A stretch of DNA of 64,000 bases from Saprospiraceae bacterium. GTDB taxonomy: Bacteria > Bacteroidota > Bacteroidia > Chitinophagales > Saprospiraceae. Below the pieces are notes generated by a model, which did no database searches, was not told the DNA's origin, and saw only the letters and a program-made list of their open reading frames with translations. Numbering within the stretch: the stretch's first letter is position 1; each line of letters opens with the position of its first letter. Below are positions 44,624 to 53,679 of this stretch, piece by piece. The position numbers were made by a program, and so were the translations under genes. Location of the stretch: positions 62,001 through 126,000 of the forward strand of contig JAHBTW010000011.1 in the NCBI GenBank assembly GCA_019638385.1, written 5' to 3'.

Positions 44624-45286
44624 ATGAAAATCAAAGTATGCGGCCTGCGCCGCCCCGAAGACATTGTCGCTGCGCGGCAGTTGCCCATTGACTTTATCGG
44701 ACTTATTTTTTATCCCGATTCGCCCCGATTCGCTGCTTCTGAAGAACTGGCCGAATGGATGGAGACGCATTTCGAGGAGTTGGAAAACGTGCGAACCGTC
44801 GGCGTTTTTGTCAATGCTGAAATGGAGGAGGTGCTCAACGCCATACACGATTATCGCTTGGATTATGTGCAATTGCACGGCAACGAAAGCCCCGACTACT
44901 GCCGCGAATTGGCCTCATTTCGCCTTATTACCTCCATGCGCAGCGCTCATCTCATCAAAGCTTTTCGTGTGGATGAACATTTCGACTTCGATACCGTTGC
45001 ACCTTTCGCCGATTGGTGCCGCTATGCGCTTTTTGATACGCGCGGGGAGCAATACGGCGGCACGGGCAAGGCATTCGACTGGAGCTTGCTGCAACGCTAC
45101 GGAGGGCCGTTGCCCTTCCTGCTCAGCGGCGGCATCGGGGAAGAAGACGTGCCCGCGCTGCATGCCCTGAAGCACCCGCTGTTGGCCGGCGTGGATATCA
45201 ACAGCCGGTTTGAAACGGCGCCCGGCGAGAAAGACATGGATAAGATTGCGCGATTTGTACGAGCGCTGCATAACGAAGAACAATGA
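44624..45286 (+). CDS. trpF: Phosphoribosylanthranilate isomerase
   Basis: A 220-residue TIM barrel with KVCGLRRPEDIVAARQLPIDFIGLIFYPDSPRF at the start (catalytic cysteine in CGL), TVGVFVNAEMEEVLNAI, YVQLHGNESPDYC, LFDTRGEQYGGTGKAFDWSLL with the catalytic aspartate, and PFLLSGGIGEEDVPAL. It rearranges PRA to CdRP, the substrate of TrpC. Its stop overlaps the trpB start by 4 bases. Confidence 0.96.
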   Translation: MKIKVCGLRRPEDIVAARQLPIDFIGLIFYPDSPRFAASEELAEWMETHFEELENVRTVGVFVNAEMEEVLNAIHDYRLDYVQLHGNESPDYCRELASFRLITSMRSAHLIKAFRVDEHFDFDTVAPFADWCRYALFDTRGEQYGGTGKAFDWSLLQRYGGPLPFLLSGGIGEEDVPALHALKHPLLAGVDINSRFETAPGEKDMDKIARFVRALHNEEQ

Positions 45287-46473
45287 CAACTGTTGACGAA
45301 AAAGGATACTACGGCGAATTCGGCGGCGCATTTGTGCCCGAAATGCTCTATGCCAATGTGGAAGAACTCCGCAGCCGGTATTTGGACATTATATATGAAC
45401 CGGCATTTCAGCGCGAATTTCAGCACCTGCTCCGCGAATACGCCGGCCGGCCCACACCGCTTTATTTGGCCAAAAGGTTATCAGCACACTACGGCTTCAC
45501 TATTTATCTCAAACGCGAAGACCTCCTGCACACCGGCGCGCACAAAGTCAACAACACCATCGGACAAATATTAGTGGCCCGGCGTTTGGGCAAAACCCGC
45601 ATCATTGCTGAAACCGGCGCCGGTCAGCACGGCGTGGCTACCGCTACCGTGTGCGCGCTCATGGGTATGCCCTGCGTGGTGTATATGGGTGAAGTGGACA
45701 TGGCCCGGCAAGCGCCCAACGTAGCGCGCATGCGCATGCTCGGCGCGGAAGTACGCCCGGCCCTCAGTGGCAGCCGCACCCTCAAAGACGCTACCAACGA
45801 AGCCATCCGCGACTGGATTAACAACCCCCACGACACCCACTACATCATCGGCTCGGTGGTGGGGCCGCATCCTTTCCCCGATATGGTGGCTCGTTTTCAG
45901 TCGGTCATCAGCGAGGAAATGAAAGGCCAGTTGGAGGATCATACCGGTCGGGCGCATCCCGATGCGATCATCGCTTGCGTAGGTGGCGGTAGCAATGCGG
46001 CGGGCGCTTTTTACCACTATCTCGACGACGAGCGCGTGCGGCTCATCGCTGTGGAGGCTGCCGGCAAAGGCATACACAGCGGGCACTCCGCCGCTACGAG
46101 CATACTCGGTACCAAAGGCATCATTCACGGCAGCCGTACCTTGCTCATGCAAACCCCCGACGGGCAAATCACCGAACCGTACTCCATCAGTGCCGGCTTA
46201 GACTATCCCGGCATCGGCCCGTTGCACGCGCAGCTCATCGGTTCGGGCCGCGCTACGGCCATCCCCGTCACCGACGAGGAAGCCATGCAAGCCGCTTTTT
46301 TTCTGGCCCGCACCGAAGGCATCATCCCCGCACTGGAAACGGCGCACGCTTTTGCTGCGCTGGATCGGGCCGGTATTGCGCCGGGGCAAACGGCCGTGGT
46401 GAATCTTTCCGGCCGTGGCGACAAAGACTTGGCGGCGTATATGGAGGAGATGGGGGCGTTAAAAATCTTATAG
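45283..46473 (+). CDS. trpB: Tryptophan synthase beta chain
   Basis: A 396-residue PLP enzyme of the TrpB1 type. It shows YGEFGGAFVPEML at the N-terminus, RPTPLYLAKRLS, the PLP lysine in LKREDLLHTGAHKVNNTIGQ, ETGAGQHGVATATVCAL, and ACVGGGSNAAGAFYHY for the phosphate. It joins indole and serine to give tryptophan, as part of the alpha2beta2 complex with TrpA. ATG overlaps the trpF stop. An AGCTCG-family repeat lies between it and trpA. Confidence 0.97.
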   Translation: MTTVDEKGYYGEFGGAFVPEMLYANVEELRSRYLDIIYEPAFQREFQHLLREYAGRPTPLYLAKRLSAHYGFTIYLKREDLLHTGAHKVNNTIGQILVARRLGKTRIIAETGAGQHGVATATVCALMGMPCVVYMGEVDMARQAPNVARMRMLGAEVRPALSGSRTLKDATNEAIRDWINNPHDTHYIIGSVVGPHPFPDMVARFQSVISEEMKGQLEDHTGRAHPDAIIACVGGGSNAAGAFYHYLDDERVRLIAVEAAGKGIHSGHSAATSILGTKGIIHGSRTLLMQTPDGQITEPYSISAGLDYPGIGPLHAQLIGSGRATAIPVTDEEAMQAAFFLARTEGIIPALETAHAFAALDRAGIAPGQTAVVNLSGRGDKDLAAYMEEMGALKIL

Positions 46474-46500
46474 CTTATAGCTTCGAGCCGCGAGTTATAG
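46470..46500. repeat. Intergenic AGCTCG-family repeat inside the trp operon, copy 5
   Basis: ATAGCTTATAGCTTCGAGCC followed by GCGAGTTATAG sits directly at the trpB stop, in the 88-base gap before trpA. It shares AGCTTCGAGCCGCGAG with 10037-10060. It splits an otherwise compact operon. Confidence 0.6.
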
Positions 46501-46561
46501 TCATCTTTAAGAAATAAAAATTTTCTTTCAATAGGAAAATGAAACATACCATCCTTGAACG

Positions 46562-47341
46562 ATGAAAATCAACCGATTAAGCACCATTTTGGCTTCGGGT
46601 AAAAAAAACCTGCTCAGCATTTATTTCACGGCGGGGTATCCGGCGTTGGAAGACACGGCAGAGATTGCTCTTGCATTGGCGGAAGCCGGGGCGGATTTTA
46701 TAGAATTGGGAATGCCGTATTCCGATCCTTTAGCCGACGGAACCACCATTCAGGACAGCAGCCAACAGGCCATTGCCAACGGCATGACCATGGACCTACT
46801 GTTTCGGCAGGTGGAGGATATTCGCCGCCGCACGGATATACCTTTGGTGTGGATGGGTTACCTCAATCCGGTGATGCAATACGGAGAGGAGCGTTTTCTG
46901 CAACGCTGCGCTGCAACGGGCATTGACGGACTCATCATCCCCGACCTGCCGCTGCACGAGTATGAGGCAAATTTCCAACCCCTTGCCCGGCAATACGGCC
47001 TGCTCTTCAATTTTCTCATTACGCCGCAAACGCCCGAACCGCGCATCCGGGAAATAGAGCGGCTCTCAGAAGGATTCATCTATATGGTATCAAGCGCAGC
47101 GGTCACCGGCGCTCAGGCGGGCATCAGTGCGGAGCAGATTGGGTACTTCGAGCGCATCGGCGCTATGGGGCTGCGCCGTCCGCGCCTCATCGGTTTCGGC
47201 ATTTCCGATAAGGACACTTTCCTCACCGCCTGCCGCTATGCCGACGGCGCCATCATCGGGAGCGCATTCATCCGGGCATTGAGCAAGGGCAGCACTCCGG
47301 CAGCGGCAGCAAAGTCATTTGTGGAAACGGTCGTTTCTTAG
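46562..47341 (+). CDS. trpA: Tryptophan synthase alpha chain
   Basis: A 259-residue TIM barrel. Recognisable parts are LLSIYFTAGYPALEDTAEIALALAEAGADFIELGMPYSDPLADGTTIQ with the catalytic glutamate and aspartate, PLVWMGYLNPVMQYG, IDGLIIPDLPLHE, FIYMVSSAAVTGAQAG and LIGFGISDKDTF. It cleaves indole-3-glycerol phosphate and channels indole to TrpB. It ends the trp operon; the following 240 bases are repeats rather than a terminator. Confidence 0.97.
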   Translation: MKINRLSTILASGKKNLLSIYFTAGYPALEDTAEIALALAEAGADFIELGMPYSDPLADGTTIQDSSQQAIANGMTMDLLFRQVEDIRRRTDIPLVWMGYLNPVMQYGEERFLQRCAATGIDGLIIPDLPLHEYEANFQPLARQYGLLFNFLITPQTPEPRIREIERLSEGFIYMVSSAAVTGAQAGISAEQIGYFERIGAMGLRRPRLIGFGISDKDTFLTACRYADGAIIGSAFIRALSKGSTPAAAAKSFVETVVS

Positions 47342-47365
47342 TGCGGCATTCACCAACCCGCAATA

Positions 47366-47555
47366 TCTCGCAACGGCAAATCGGCTCCTTGAGCGAAAAA
47401 ATTTCTCGCAACGCCGCAACGACAAATCGGAAAATATATCTCGCAACGCCGCAATGGCAAATCGGAAAAAATTTCTCGCCAAGCAACGAAGACAAGCCCT
47501 TTGCGTCTCTGCGCCTTTGCGAGAAAAAAACGTTGCGCCGTTGCGAGCTAAAAAA
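47366..47555. repeat. CTCGCAACGCCGCAA-family intergenic repeats
   Basis: TCTCGCAACGCCGCAA(C/T)G plus CAAATCGGAAAA(A/T)AT occurs as three near-copies from 47366 to 47480, followed by TTTGCGTCTCTGCGCCTTTG and CGTTGCGCCGTTGCGAGCTA variants. A related sequence lies at 37494-37513. The region between trpA (ends 47341) and the antiporter gene (ends 47584) holds nothing else. Confidence 0.8.
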
Positions 47556-47583
47556 GCACGTTGCGCCTTCGCGAGCTATTCCC

Positions 47584-49569
47584 TCACCGTACTTTCGCAC
47601 CAAACCCCGCGAGCGCCTCTGACGCGCCGATCACATATACCTTATCGCCCTGAAGGATTCGGGTGTCCGGCAATATTTGAGCGAGGAACGTATGGTCGCG
47701 CTCAATGGCGGCGATGGTGATGCCGTATCGGGCGCGCAGGCCGGCCTCTTTAAGGGTTTTGCCTACAATTTCATTGTCGTTGTGCTGTATCTTCAGGCAG
47801 GTGATGTTGATGTCGGCGATGCTCAGAGCGGGCATTTGCATACTGCCCAGATTGGGATTGGGCCGGAGGCTGTTGTAGCCGTTGTTTTGTACCTGCCGGA
47901 TGAAACTTTCAATCTCGTCTTGCGGCACGAGGTATTTGTTGAGCATTCGGGTGAAGATTTCCACCGAAGTTTCAAATTCTTCCGGCACCACTTCGCTCGC
48001 GCCGAGTTGGTACAGCTCGTCCATGTCGCGCACATAGCGGGTGCGGACGATGATGTGTACGGTGTTGCAAATATTGCGGATGTGCTGCACCACATGCCGG
48101 GCGCCGATGGGGTCGGTAATGGTAATAACGGCTACGCGGGCGCTATACACTTTGAGGTGTTCGAGCACCACCTCGTTGGTGGCGTCGCCGAAATAGACCG
48201 GATCGCCTTCCTTGCGGGCTAATTGCACGCCTTCGGGGTTGAGTTCGAGCACGACGTAAGGGATGTTGGCATTGCGCGCGGCTCTGGCTACGTTTTGCCC
48301 GTTGAGGCCGTAGCCGATGATGATGGCGTGGTCTTTGAGGTTTTCAGCAGTAAGGTCTTCCTGTGAGGCGTTAGGCGCCAATTTTGTGAGGGCGAATTTT
48401 TTCGGCAGTGCCTGCTTCATCCACCATTGAGATATATCCGCGGCCTTATCCACCACAAAGGGCGTAACTGCCATGGTGAGAATGGACGTAGCGAGGAAGT
48501 ACTGCTGCATCATGTCGTCCAATATGTTGTATTGCACGCCCACGGCGGCGAGGATAAACGAAAACTCGCCCACCTGAAAGAGCGTAAGCGCCGTGATGAT
48601 GATGGTGCGGCGAGGGTAGCGCAGTGCCATGACGGCGATACTGGTCGCAACGATTTTGATAAACGCCACCGCCAGCGCCAGCAGGAGAATCGTGCCGATG
48701 TGTGAGATGAAAAACGTCATGTCCAACAACATACCGATAGAGACAAAGAAGAAACTGGTGAAAATTTCGCGCAGCGGCAGCACAATGCCTGTGGCCTGAT
48801 AGCTGTATTCCGATTCGGAAATGATCAATCCCGCCAAAAAGGCGCCGAGCGCCAGCGACAGGCCGGCCTGATTGGTGCCCCAGGCTACGACCAGACATAT
48901 AACGATGACTGTGAGGATGAACAGCTCGCGGTTTTTGGTTTTGGCCACGGCATGAAGCACCCGCGGTATGAGATAACTCGCGCCGAACAGCACCGCCGCT
49001 ACCACCACCACGGCCTTCAACAGCAGCCACCAGATATTGCCCGTGTCGGAGCCGTCGCTCGACAACATCGGCGCAAACAGCATCATGGGCACCACGATGA
49101 TGTCTTGAAAAATCAGAATGGATAGCGCCATGCGCCCGTGCGGCGCGTTGGTTTCTCCTTTGGCCTGCAACATTTTCAGGATGATAGCCGTGCTACTGAG
49201 CGATACCAAAAAGCCGAGAAAAACTGCCTGATTCCAGTCGTAGCCGAGTAGCCAGGCCGCCAGAAATACGATGCCGATGGCGCCGCCCACCTGCAAGGTT
49301 CCGCCGAGCAATATGGCCCGTTTGAGCGTGGCTAAGGTTTTGAGTGAAAACTCCAACCCGATGATGAACAACAGCAGGATAACGCCGATTTCGGCGATGG
49401 TTTCCACCTCGTGTACTGCCCGTACCAGACTAAAGCCTTTCGGCCCGGCAATGACGCCGGTGATGAGCAATCCGAGGATGGACGGCAGCTTGAGCCGTTG
49501 AAACAAATAAATGACGGCTACGGATAAGGTCAGAATGACCACGATGTCCTGAATGATGGGTATTTCCAT
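47584..49569 (-). CDS. CPA2 monovalent cation:proton antiporter, Kef type
   Basis: A 661-residue protein. The N-terminal 390 residues form about 12-13 membrane helices of the Na+/H+ exchanger family (IIQDIVVILTLSVAVIYLFQRL; FQDIIVVPMMLFAPML with the ion-binding aspartate). Then follows a TrkA-N (RCK) domain, AIIIGYGLNGQNVARAARNANIPYVVLELNPEG and VYFGDATNEVVLEHL, which binds NAD(H), and a TrkA-C domain at the end (LKEAGLRARYGITIAAIERD). It probably exports K+ or Na+ against H+. It is a single gene, 43 bases after the amidase gene on the same strand. Confidence 0.93.
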   Translation of the reverse strand: MEIPIIQDIVVILTLSVAVIYLFQRLKLPSILGLLITGVIAGPKGFSLVRAVHEVETIAEIGVILLLFIIGLEFSLKTLATLKRAILLGGTLQVGGAIGIVFLAAWLLGYDWNQAVFLGFLVSLSSTAIILKMLQAKGETNAPHGRMALSILIFQDIIVVPMMLFAPMLSSDGSDTGNIWWLLLKAVVVVAAVLFGASYLIPRVLHAVAKTKNRELFILTVIVICLVVAWGTNQAGLSLALGAFLAGLIISESEYSYQATGIVLPLREIFTSFFFVSIGMLLDMTFFISHIGTILLLALAVAFIKIVATSIAVMALRYPRRTIIITALTLFQVGEFSFILAAVGVQYNILDDMMQQYFLATSILTMAVTPFVVDKAADISQWWMKQALPKKFALTKLAPNASQEDLTAENLKDHAIIIGYGLNGQNVARAARNANIPYVVLELNPEGVQLARKEGDPVYFGDATNEVVLEHLKVYSARVAVITITDPIGARHVVQHIRNICNTVHIIVRTRYVRDMDELYQLGASEVVPEEFETSVEIFTRMLNKYLVPQDEIESFIRQVQNNGYNSLRPNPNLGSMQMPALSIADINITCLKIQHNDNEIVGKTLKEAGLRARYGITIAAIERDHTFLAQILPDTRILQGDKVYVIGASEALAGFGAKVR

Positions 49570-49612
49570 ATTGCGTAATGAGCGTAACTGTGCGGGTAAA
49601 GATCGAAAAAAA

Positions 49613-50851
49613 TTACTTTGTCAGGCCCTCAAAAAGCCATTCGGCCAGCAATTGCCGGTTGGAGGGCAGCACGATGCGCTGTTGATCGCCGTAGTTGCGG
49701 ATGTTGCCCAATTCCACATACACCGACACCGGTTTGGCTTCGCGCAGGGTGTGGAGGTCGCGGGCCGTCACGCTTCCGTGGTAGTCGCCGCCTTTGCGGT
49801 ATTGCTGGTATTTGGTTTTGAGGGTTTGTTGGAGTTGAGCGGCGAGCGCCTGGCCTTTGTCGCTGGAGGAATGATGGTAAAAATACACATCGGTGCGCTG
49901 CCCGTGGCTGCGCGAGTCCACATGTATTTCGATGAGCGTTTGAGCGGTTACGCCCTGTGCGGTATGTTTTTCAAAAAGCTCGTTTACGATGTCGGTGCGT
50001 TGCCACAGACGCTCCTTTTGCCCGTAAGGGATTTTCGCGCCGCCCCACACTTCTTCATCGGTGTCGCAGGGGAGCAGTTCGGCAGAGCGAATGCCGTCGT
50101 TGAGGTCGCGGGTGATCATATAAGCCGTAGCGCCGTGGGCCACCAATCGGCGGCACAATCGCAGGGTGACATCGTAGGCATACTCGTCTTCGCATATTTT
50201 TTTGCCCGAACGGGTGGTCATGGCGCCGGGGTCGGGGCCGCCGTGCCCGGAGATGAGGTAAAACACCCGGCCCTTGAGGCGGCTGCTTTCCAAGGGTACA
50301 TACGCATGATCTTTGCCGAAAATGGGAAACATGCGCGGCCCGCCGGAAAGTTCGGGGTCGGCAATAGCCGGCACGGCAGAAGGCGGCGGACTCGTGACCA
50401 CCAGATCGGCCTCCGGGCAGTGGAGCAGGTGGTGCGGCACCCAGAGTATTTTGCTGGTTCTGAATACTTCGGGGCAGATGCCCAACTCCACCATTTTTTC
50501 ATTGTATTGCTGAATGCGCACGGCGCGGTCCCAGTCGTTTACGCCGATGCTGGAGCGAATGGTACGCCCGTCGAAATCAAACAGCCGGATGGGCAGCGTG
50601 TATTCTCTGTCCACGATGAGGGGGGCGTTTTTTTTGAGGCTGTTGAGTTTGTAAAACTCCGCAAAATTGCAGGAATACTGCTCCAACTGGTATCGCCGCA
50701 TGAGAGACAGGATGCCGTCGCCGGGCAGCGCTTTGGTTTTGAGATGCTGAACGGATTCAGCGCCGGCGGCCAATGAACACAGTACCGCTCCGCAGAGCAG
50801 GAAAAACCGGAGGTTGGGAAAGTGGTGGTTGGATGGCTGCAAGTAGCGCAA
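49613..50851 (-). CDS. N-acetylmuramoyl-L-alanine amidase (Amidase_3)
   Basis: A 412-residue exported enzyme. A signal peptide (FFLLCGAVLCSLAAGAES) is followed by a 150-residue region with a LysM-like part (DGILSLMRRYQLEQYSCNFAEFYKLN) and the zinc amidase domain at about residues 195-410. Zinc ligands and acids are visible in YLISGHGGPDPGA, CEDEYAYDVTLRL, LIEIHVDSRS and VYVELGNIRN. It removes the stem peptide from the glycan strand, for example in daughter-cell separation. The frame has no ATG; TTG 50851 is used. Only 66 bases separate it from the divergent ccmB gene. Confidence 0.9.
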   Translation of the reverse strand: MRYLQPSNHHFPNLRFFLLCGAVLCSLAAGAESVQHLKTKALPGDGILSLMRRYQLEQYSCNFAEFYKLNSLKKNAPLIVDREYTLPIRLFDFDGRTIRSSIGVNDWDRAVRIQQYNEKMVELGICPEVFRTSKILWVPHHLLHCPEADLVVTSPPPSAVPAIADPELSGGPRMFPIFGKDHAYVPLESSRLKGRVFYLISGHGGPDPGAMTTRSGKKICEDEYAYDVTLRLCRRLVAHGATAYMITRDLNDGIRSAELLPCDTDEEVWGGAKIPYGQKERLWQRTDIVNELFEKHTAQGVTAQTLIEIHVDSRSHGQRTDVYFYHHSSSDKGQALAAQLQQTLKTKYQQYRKGGDYHGSVTARDLHTLREAKPVSVYVELGNIRNYGDQQRIVLPSNRQLLAEWLFEGLTK

Positions 50852-50917
50852 GTATTTTGGTTTGGCGCAAAAATAGCAAAATTGGCGTTGTGTCGGAAAC
50901 CGCGTACCTTCGCCGCC

Positions 50918-51577
50918 ATGATTTTATTGCGACAAATCGGCTTTTTACTGCGCAAGGAACTGCTGCTCGAACTGCGGGCCAACTACGCCATCAGCGGCAT
51001 CCTGTTGTATGTATTGGCCACGGTTTTTGTAGTGTATCGGGTGTTCATCCGGCTGGAGCCGAACGTCTGGAACGCCATGTTTTGGATCGTGCTGTTGTTC
51101 GCTTCGGTCAATGCCGTGGTGAAGAGTTTTGTGCAGGAAAGCGGCGCCCGGCAGCTATATTACTACACCCTCGCCGATCCCATCGCGGTGATTATCTCCA
51201 AAGTGATCTACAACGCCGGCCTGTTGCTCGTTATCAGCGGATTGGTGTGGGTAGGATTCACGTTTCTCGGTGGCAGCCCCGTAAAAGAAACCGGTCTTTT
51301 TGTGCTGGCGTTGTTTTTGGGTAGCCTGGGTTTTTCCATCACTTTCACCTTCATCTCCGCTATTTCGGCGAAAGCCGACAACAGCGCCACGCTCATGGCC
51401 ATCCTCAGCTTCCCGTTAGTGATTCCCATCCTGATGACCGTGCTCAAGCTCACCGCCGGCGCGCTCCGCCTCCTCCGCGACACCGATATCACCAGCGATA
51501 TGCTCGTCCTCGTGGGGATTGACCTGTTGCTGCTCGCGATGGCCCTGGTGTTGTATCCGTTTTTGTGGAGGGATTGA
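50918..51577 (+). CDS. ccmB: Heme exporter protein B
   Basis: A 219-residue membrane protein with six helices. The CcmB pattern is clear: LRKELLLELRANYAISGILLYVLATVFVVY at the start, PNVWNAMFWIVLLFASVNAVVKSF, QLYYYTLADPIAVIISKVIYN, FSITFTFISAISAKADNSATLMAILSFPLVIPI. It is the membrane part of the CcmAB ABC transporter used in cytochrome c maturation. ATG 50918 is chosen; a TACCTTCG-like -7 element lies 15 bases upstream. No other ccm gene is in the window; it may be alone here. Confidence 0.93.
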   Translation: MILLRQIGFLLRKELLLELRANYAISGILLYVLATVFVVYRVFIRLEPNVWNAMFWIVLLFASVNAVVKSFVQESGARQLYYYTLADPIAVIISKVIYNAGLLLVISGLVWVGFTFLGGSPVKETGLFVLALFLGSLGFSITFTFISAISAKADNSATLMAILSFPLVIPILMTVLKLTAGALRLLRDTDITSDMLVLVGIDLLLLAMALVLYPFLWRD

Positions 51578-51644
51578 GGGGGAGAGGGAGTTTGAAAAAG
51601 GAATGGCAGGGCAATGGAGTGAGAGGAGAAAAGCGGGAAAAGTG

Positions 51645-51652
51645 TATTTTTG
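51645..51652 (+). promoter_or_regulatory. -7 promoter element of the DUF499 defense operon
   Basis: TATTTTTG matches TAnnTTTG and lies 25 bases before the ATG of the DUF499 gene. No -33 TTTG is seen at the expected distance. Confidence 0.5.
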
Positions 51653-51677
51653 CTTTTCGCAGTAATCCAACCTGAAA

Positions 51678-53128
51678 ATGAAAAACCTGAAACAGCTCTG
51701 TCATCCCCGTCAATCCGTTTTTGATAAGTCCCGAAGAGATGTGGTACTTGATATTACCGATCTCACGGAGGGTAAAATTGACCCCACGGCGTTTTTTGCA
51801 GAGAACTATATCACCCAAGGGATGAGGTCCCTTAATCAAGCTGTCTTCAAGCGATTGGAAGGCCATTCAGACGATGGCGTTTTCAAACTGACCCAAACCA
51901 TGGGCGGTGGTAAAACCCACAACATGATTGCCGTGGGCTTGCTGGCGAACCACCCCGAATTTCGTCAAAAGATAATGGGAGAAGTTTATCAGACTTCTTT
52001 TCAGGAACCCGCCAAAGTTATTGGTTTCACCGGCAGAGAAAACCCTAGGTATGGAATATGGGGACATATTGCAGAACAGTTGGGGAAGCGTGATTTGTTT
52101 AGAGACTACTACGACCCTCTGGAAGCGCCGGGGCAATCTGCATGGGTTAACCTGCTCAAAGGCGAAAAGGTGGTTATCCTCCTCGACGAATTACCGCCAT
52201 ATTTTCAAGCTGCAAAAGCCAAGCAGATTGGTAACTCTGATCTCGCAGTAGTCACTACGCAGGCACTCTCCAATCTGTTGGCTGCTATTGGCAAGGAGGA
52301 ACTCAAGCATGTTGCTCTTATCATTTCTGATCTCACTGCGAACTACTCTGAAGGCTCAGAGATGATAACCCAGATGCTTGATAATTATACGGCAGAGGTA
52401 AACCGGGTTTCCAAAAACTTCACCCCTGTACAACAAACAGGCGACGAGATATACCACATTCTGCGCACCAAGTTGTTTCGAAATGAGACGCCGGATTCCG
52501 ATGTGGCCGAGATTGCAGGCGCCTATGCCAATGCCATCAAGGAAGCCCGGCAAATGGATATTACCACCGAAACCCCGGAGCGTTTCGCTGTCGCAGTAAA
52601 AGATTCCTTTCCATTTCATCCAGCCATCAAAGACTTGTATGCCCGCTTCAAAGAAAATCCGGGGTTCATGCAAACAAGGGGGTTGATTCGCTTTATGCGC
52701 ACGGTTGTCTCCCGTATGTGGGACGAAAACGACGGCTGGGCAGACCATGCCTTTCTTATTTCACCACAAGATATTGATCTACACGACTCCGACACACTGA
52801 CGGAAATCGCCTCCATCAACTCTACGCTCACCAATGCCATTTCGCACGATATTGCCGGGAACCCACCGGCCGTAGCGGAAAATCTGGACGCCGCCTTTGG
52901 CAACGATATGGCAACAAAAACTGCCAAACTTATCCTGGTGTCTTCACTGGCAACTGTACAAAACTCCATCCGGGGACTCAAGGATTCTGAAATTGTGCGA
53001 AACCTCTGCGCGCCCGGCATCAATATCTCTGAAATCCAATCCAAAATACTCCCCGAATTAAAAACCAATTGTTGGTATCTGCACATTGACAATGCCGGAA
53101 ACTTCCTGTTCAAGAACGTCCAAAACGT
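51678..53128 (+). CDS. Anti-phage-associated DUF499 ATPase, exon 1
   Basis: The first 483 codons plus two bases of a large AAA+ ATPase. Walker A is TMGGGKTH (residues 74-81) and Walker B is VVILLDE (165-171); the rest is the DUF499 region, up to LHIDNAGNFLFKNVQN. The genomic frame runs on to 53201 but the last 24 codons lie in the group II intron. Removing 53129-55025 joins the final GT of this exon to T at 55026, restoring the frame (KNVQN-V-VAKLKDYV) and giving a 1024-residue protein. DUF499 ATPases occur with DUF3780 and DUF1156 proteins in phage-defense loci, as here. Their mechanism is not known. Confidence 0.88.
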
Positions 53129-53679
53129 GTGTGACTTGAAACCAAAGCAGCGCGAAACACTGCATTGGAATGCTGAATTACCGATGGGAGAATCTGGCTA
53201 AAGAGTTGGAGAGGCCTCCCGGCGACGCCCTTCCGGGGGAGTTGTCAAAGCACCTTAAGCTGCTGCAAAGGAAACGATGTGGTGGTGAGCGTTAAGGAAA
53301 AACGGAGGCATTGACCTCTGTAGCTGCGACCATGATGAGCTGAACGCGAGTGAACCAATGATGAAGCCTCGAAAGGGCAAGACGATGAGGAAACCGGGTG
53401 GTTACGTTTGCATCCGGGACAAAGTACGGCGGGTGCCGGATTACAGGCCGTGTCTCATCCGGGGTTAAGTTGGCAGGACATATGGTTAGGCGGTAACTCG
53501 GAACAAGTGAAGTCATTGTCGCTCTGTCAAACCGTAAAAAGGGGAAGCAGACACCAAGGGTTGAGGTGAGGCAATGGCGGCAGACCAGACCGTAGTAGTG
53601 ATGAATCTGCTGTAATGGCGGTGGAGCAAAGGGTCTGGCATGTTTGTGTTTCATTAGTTATTTTACAACCGGAAACGGG

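Noticed and set aside
53202..53643. Gap between DUF499 and the maturase as an unknown gene
   Set aside because: It is explained by group II intron domains I-IV; no ORF fits.
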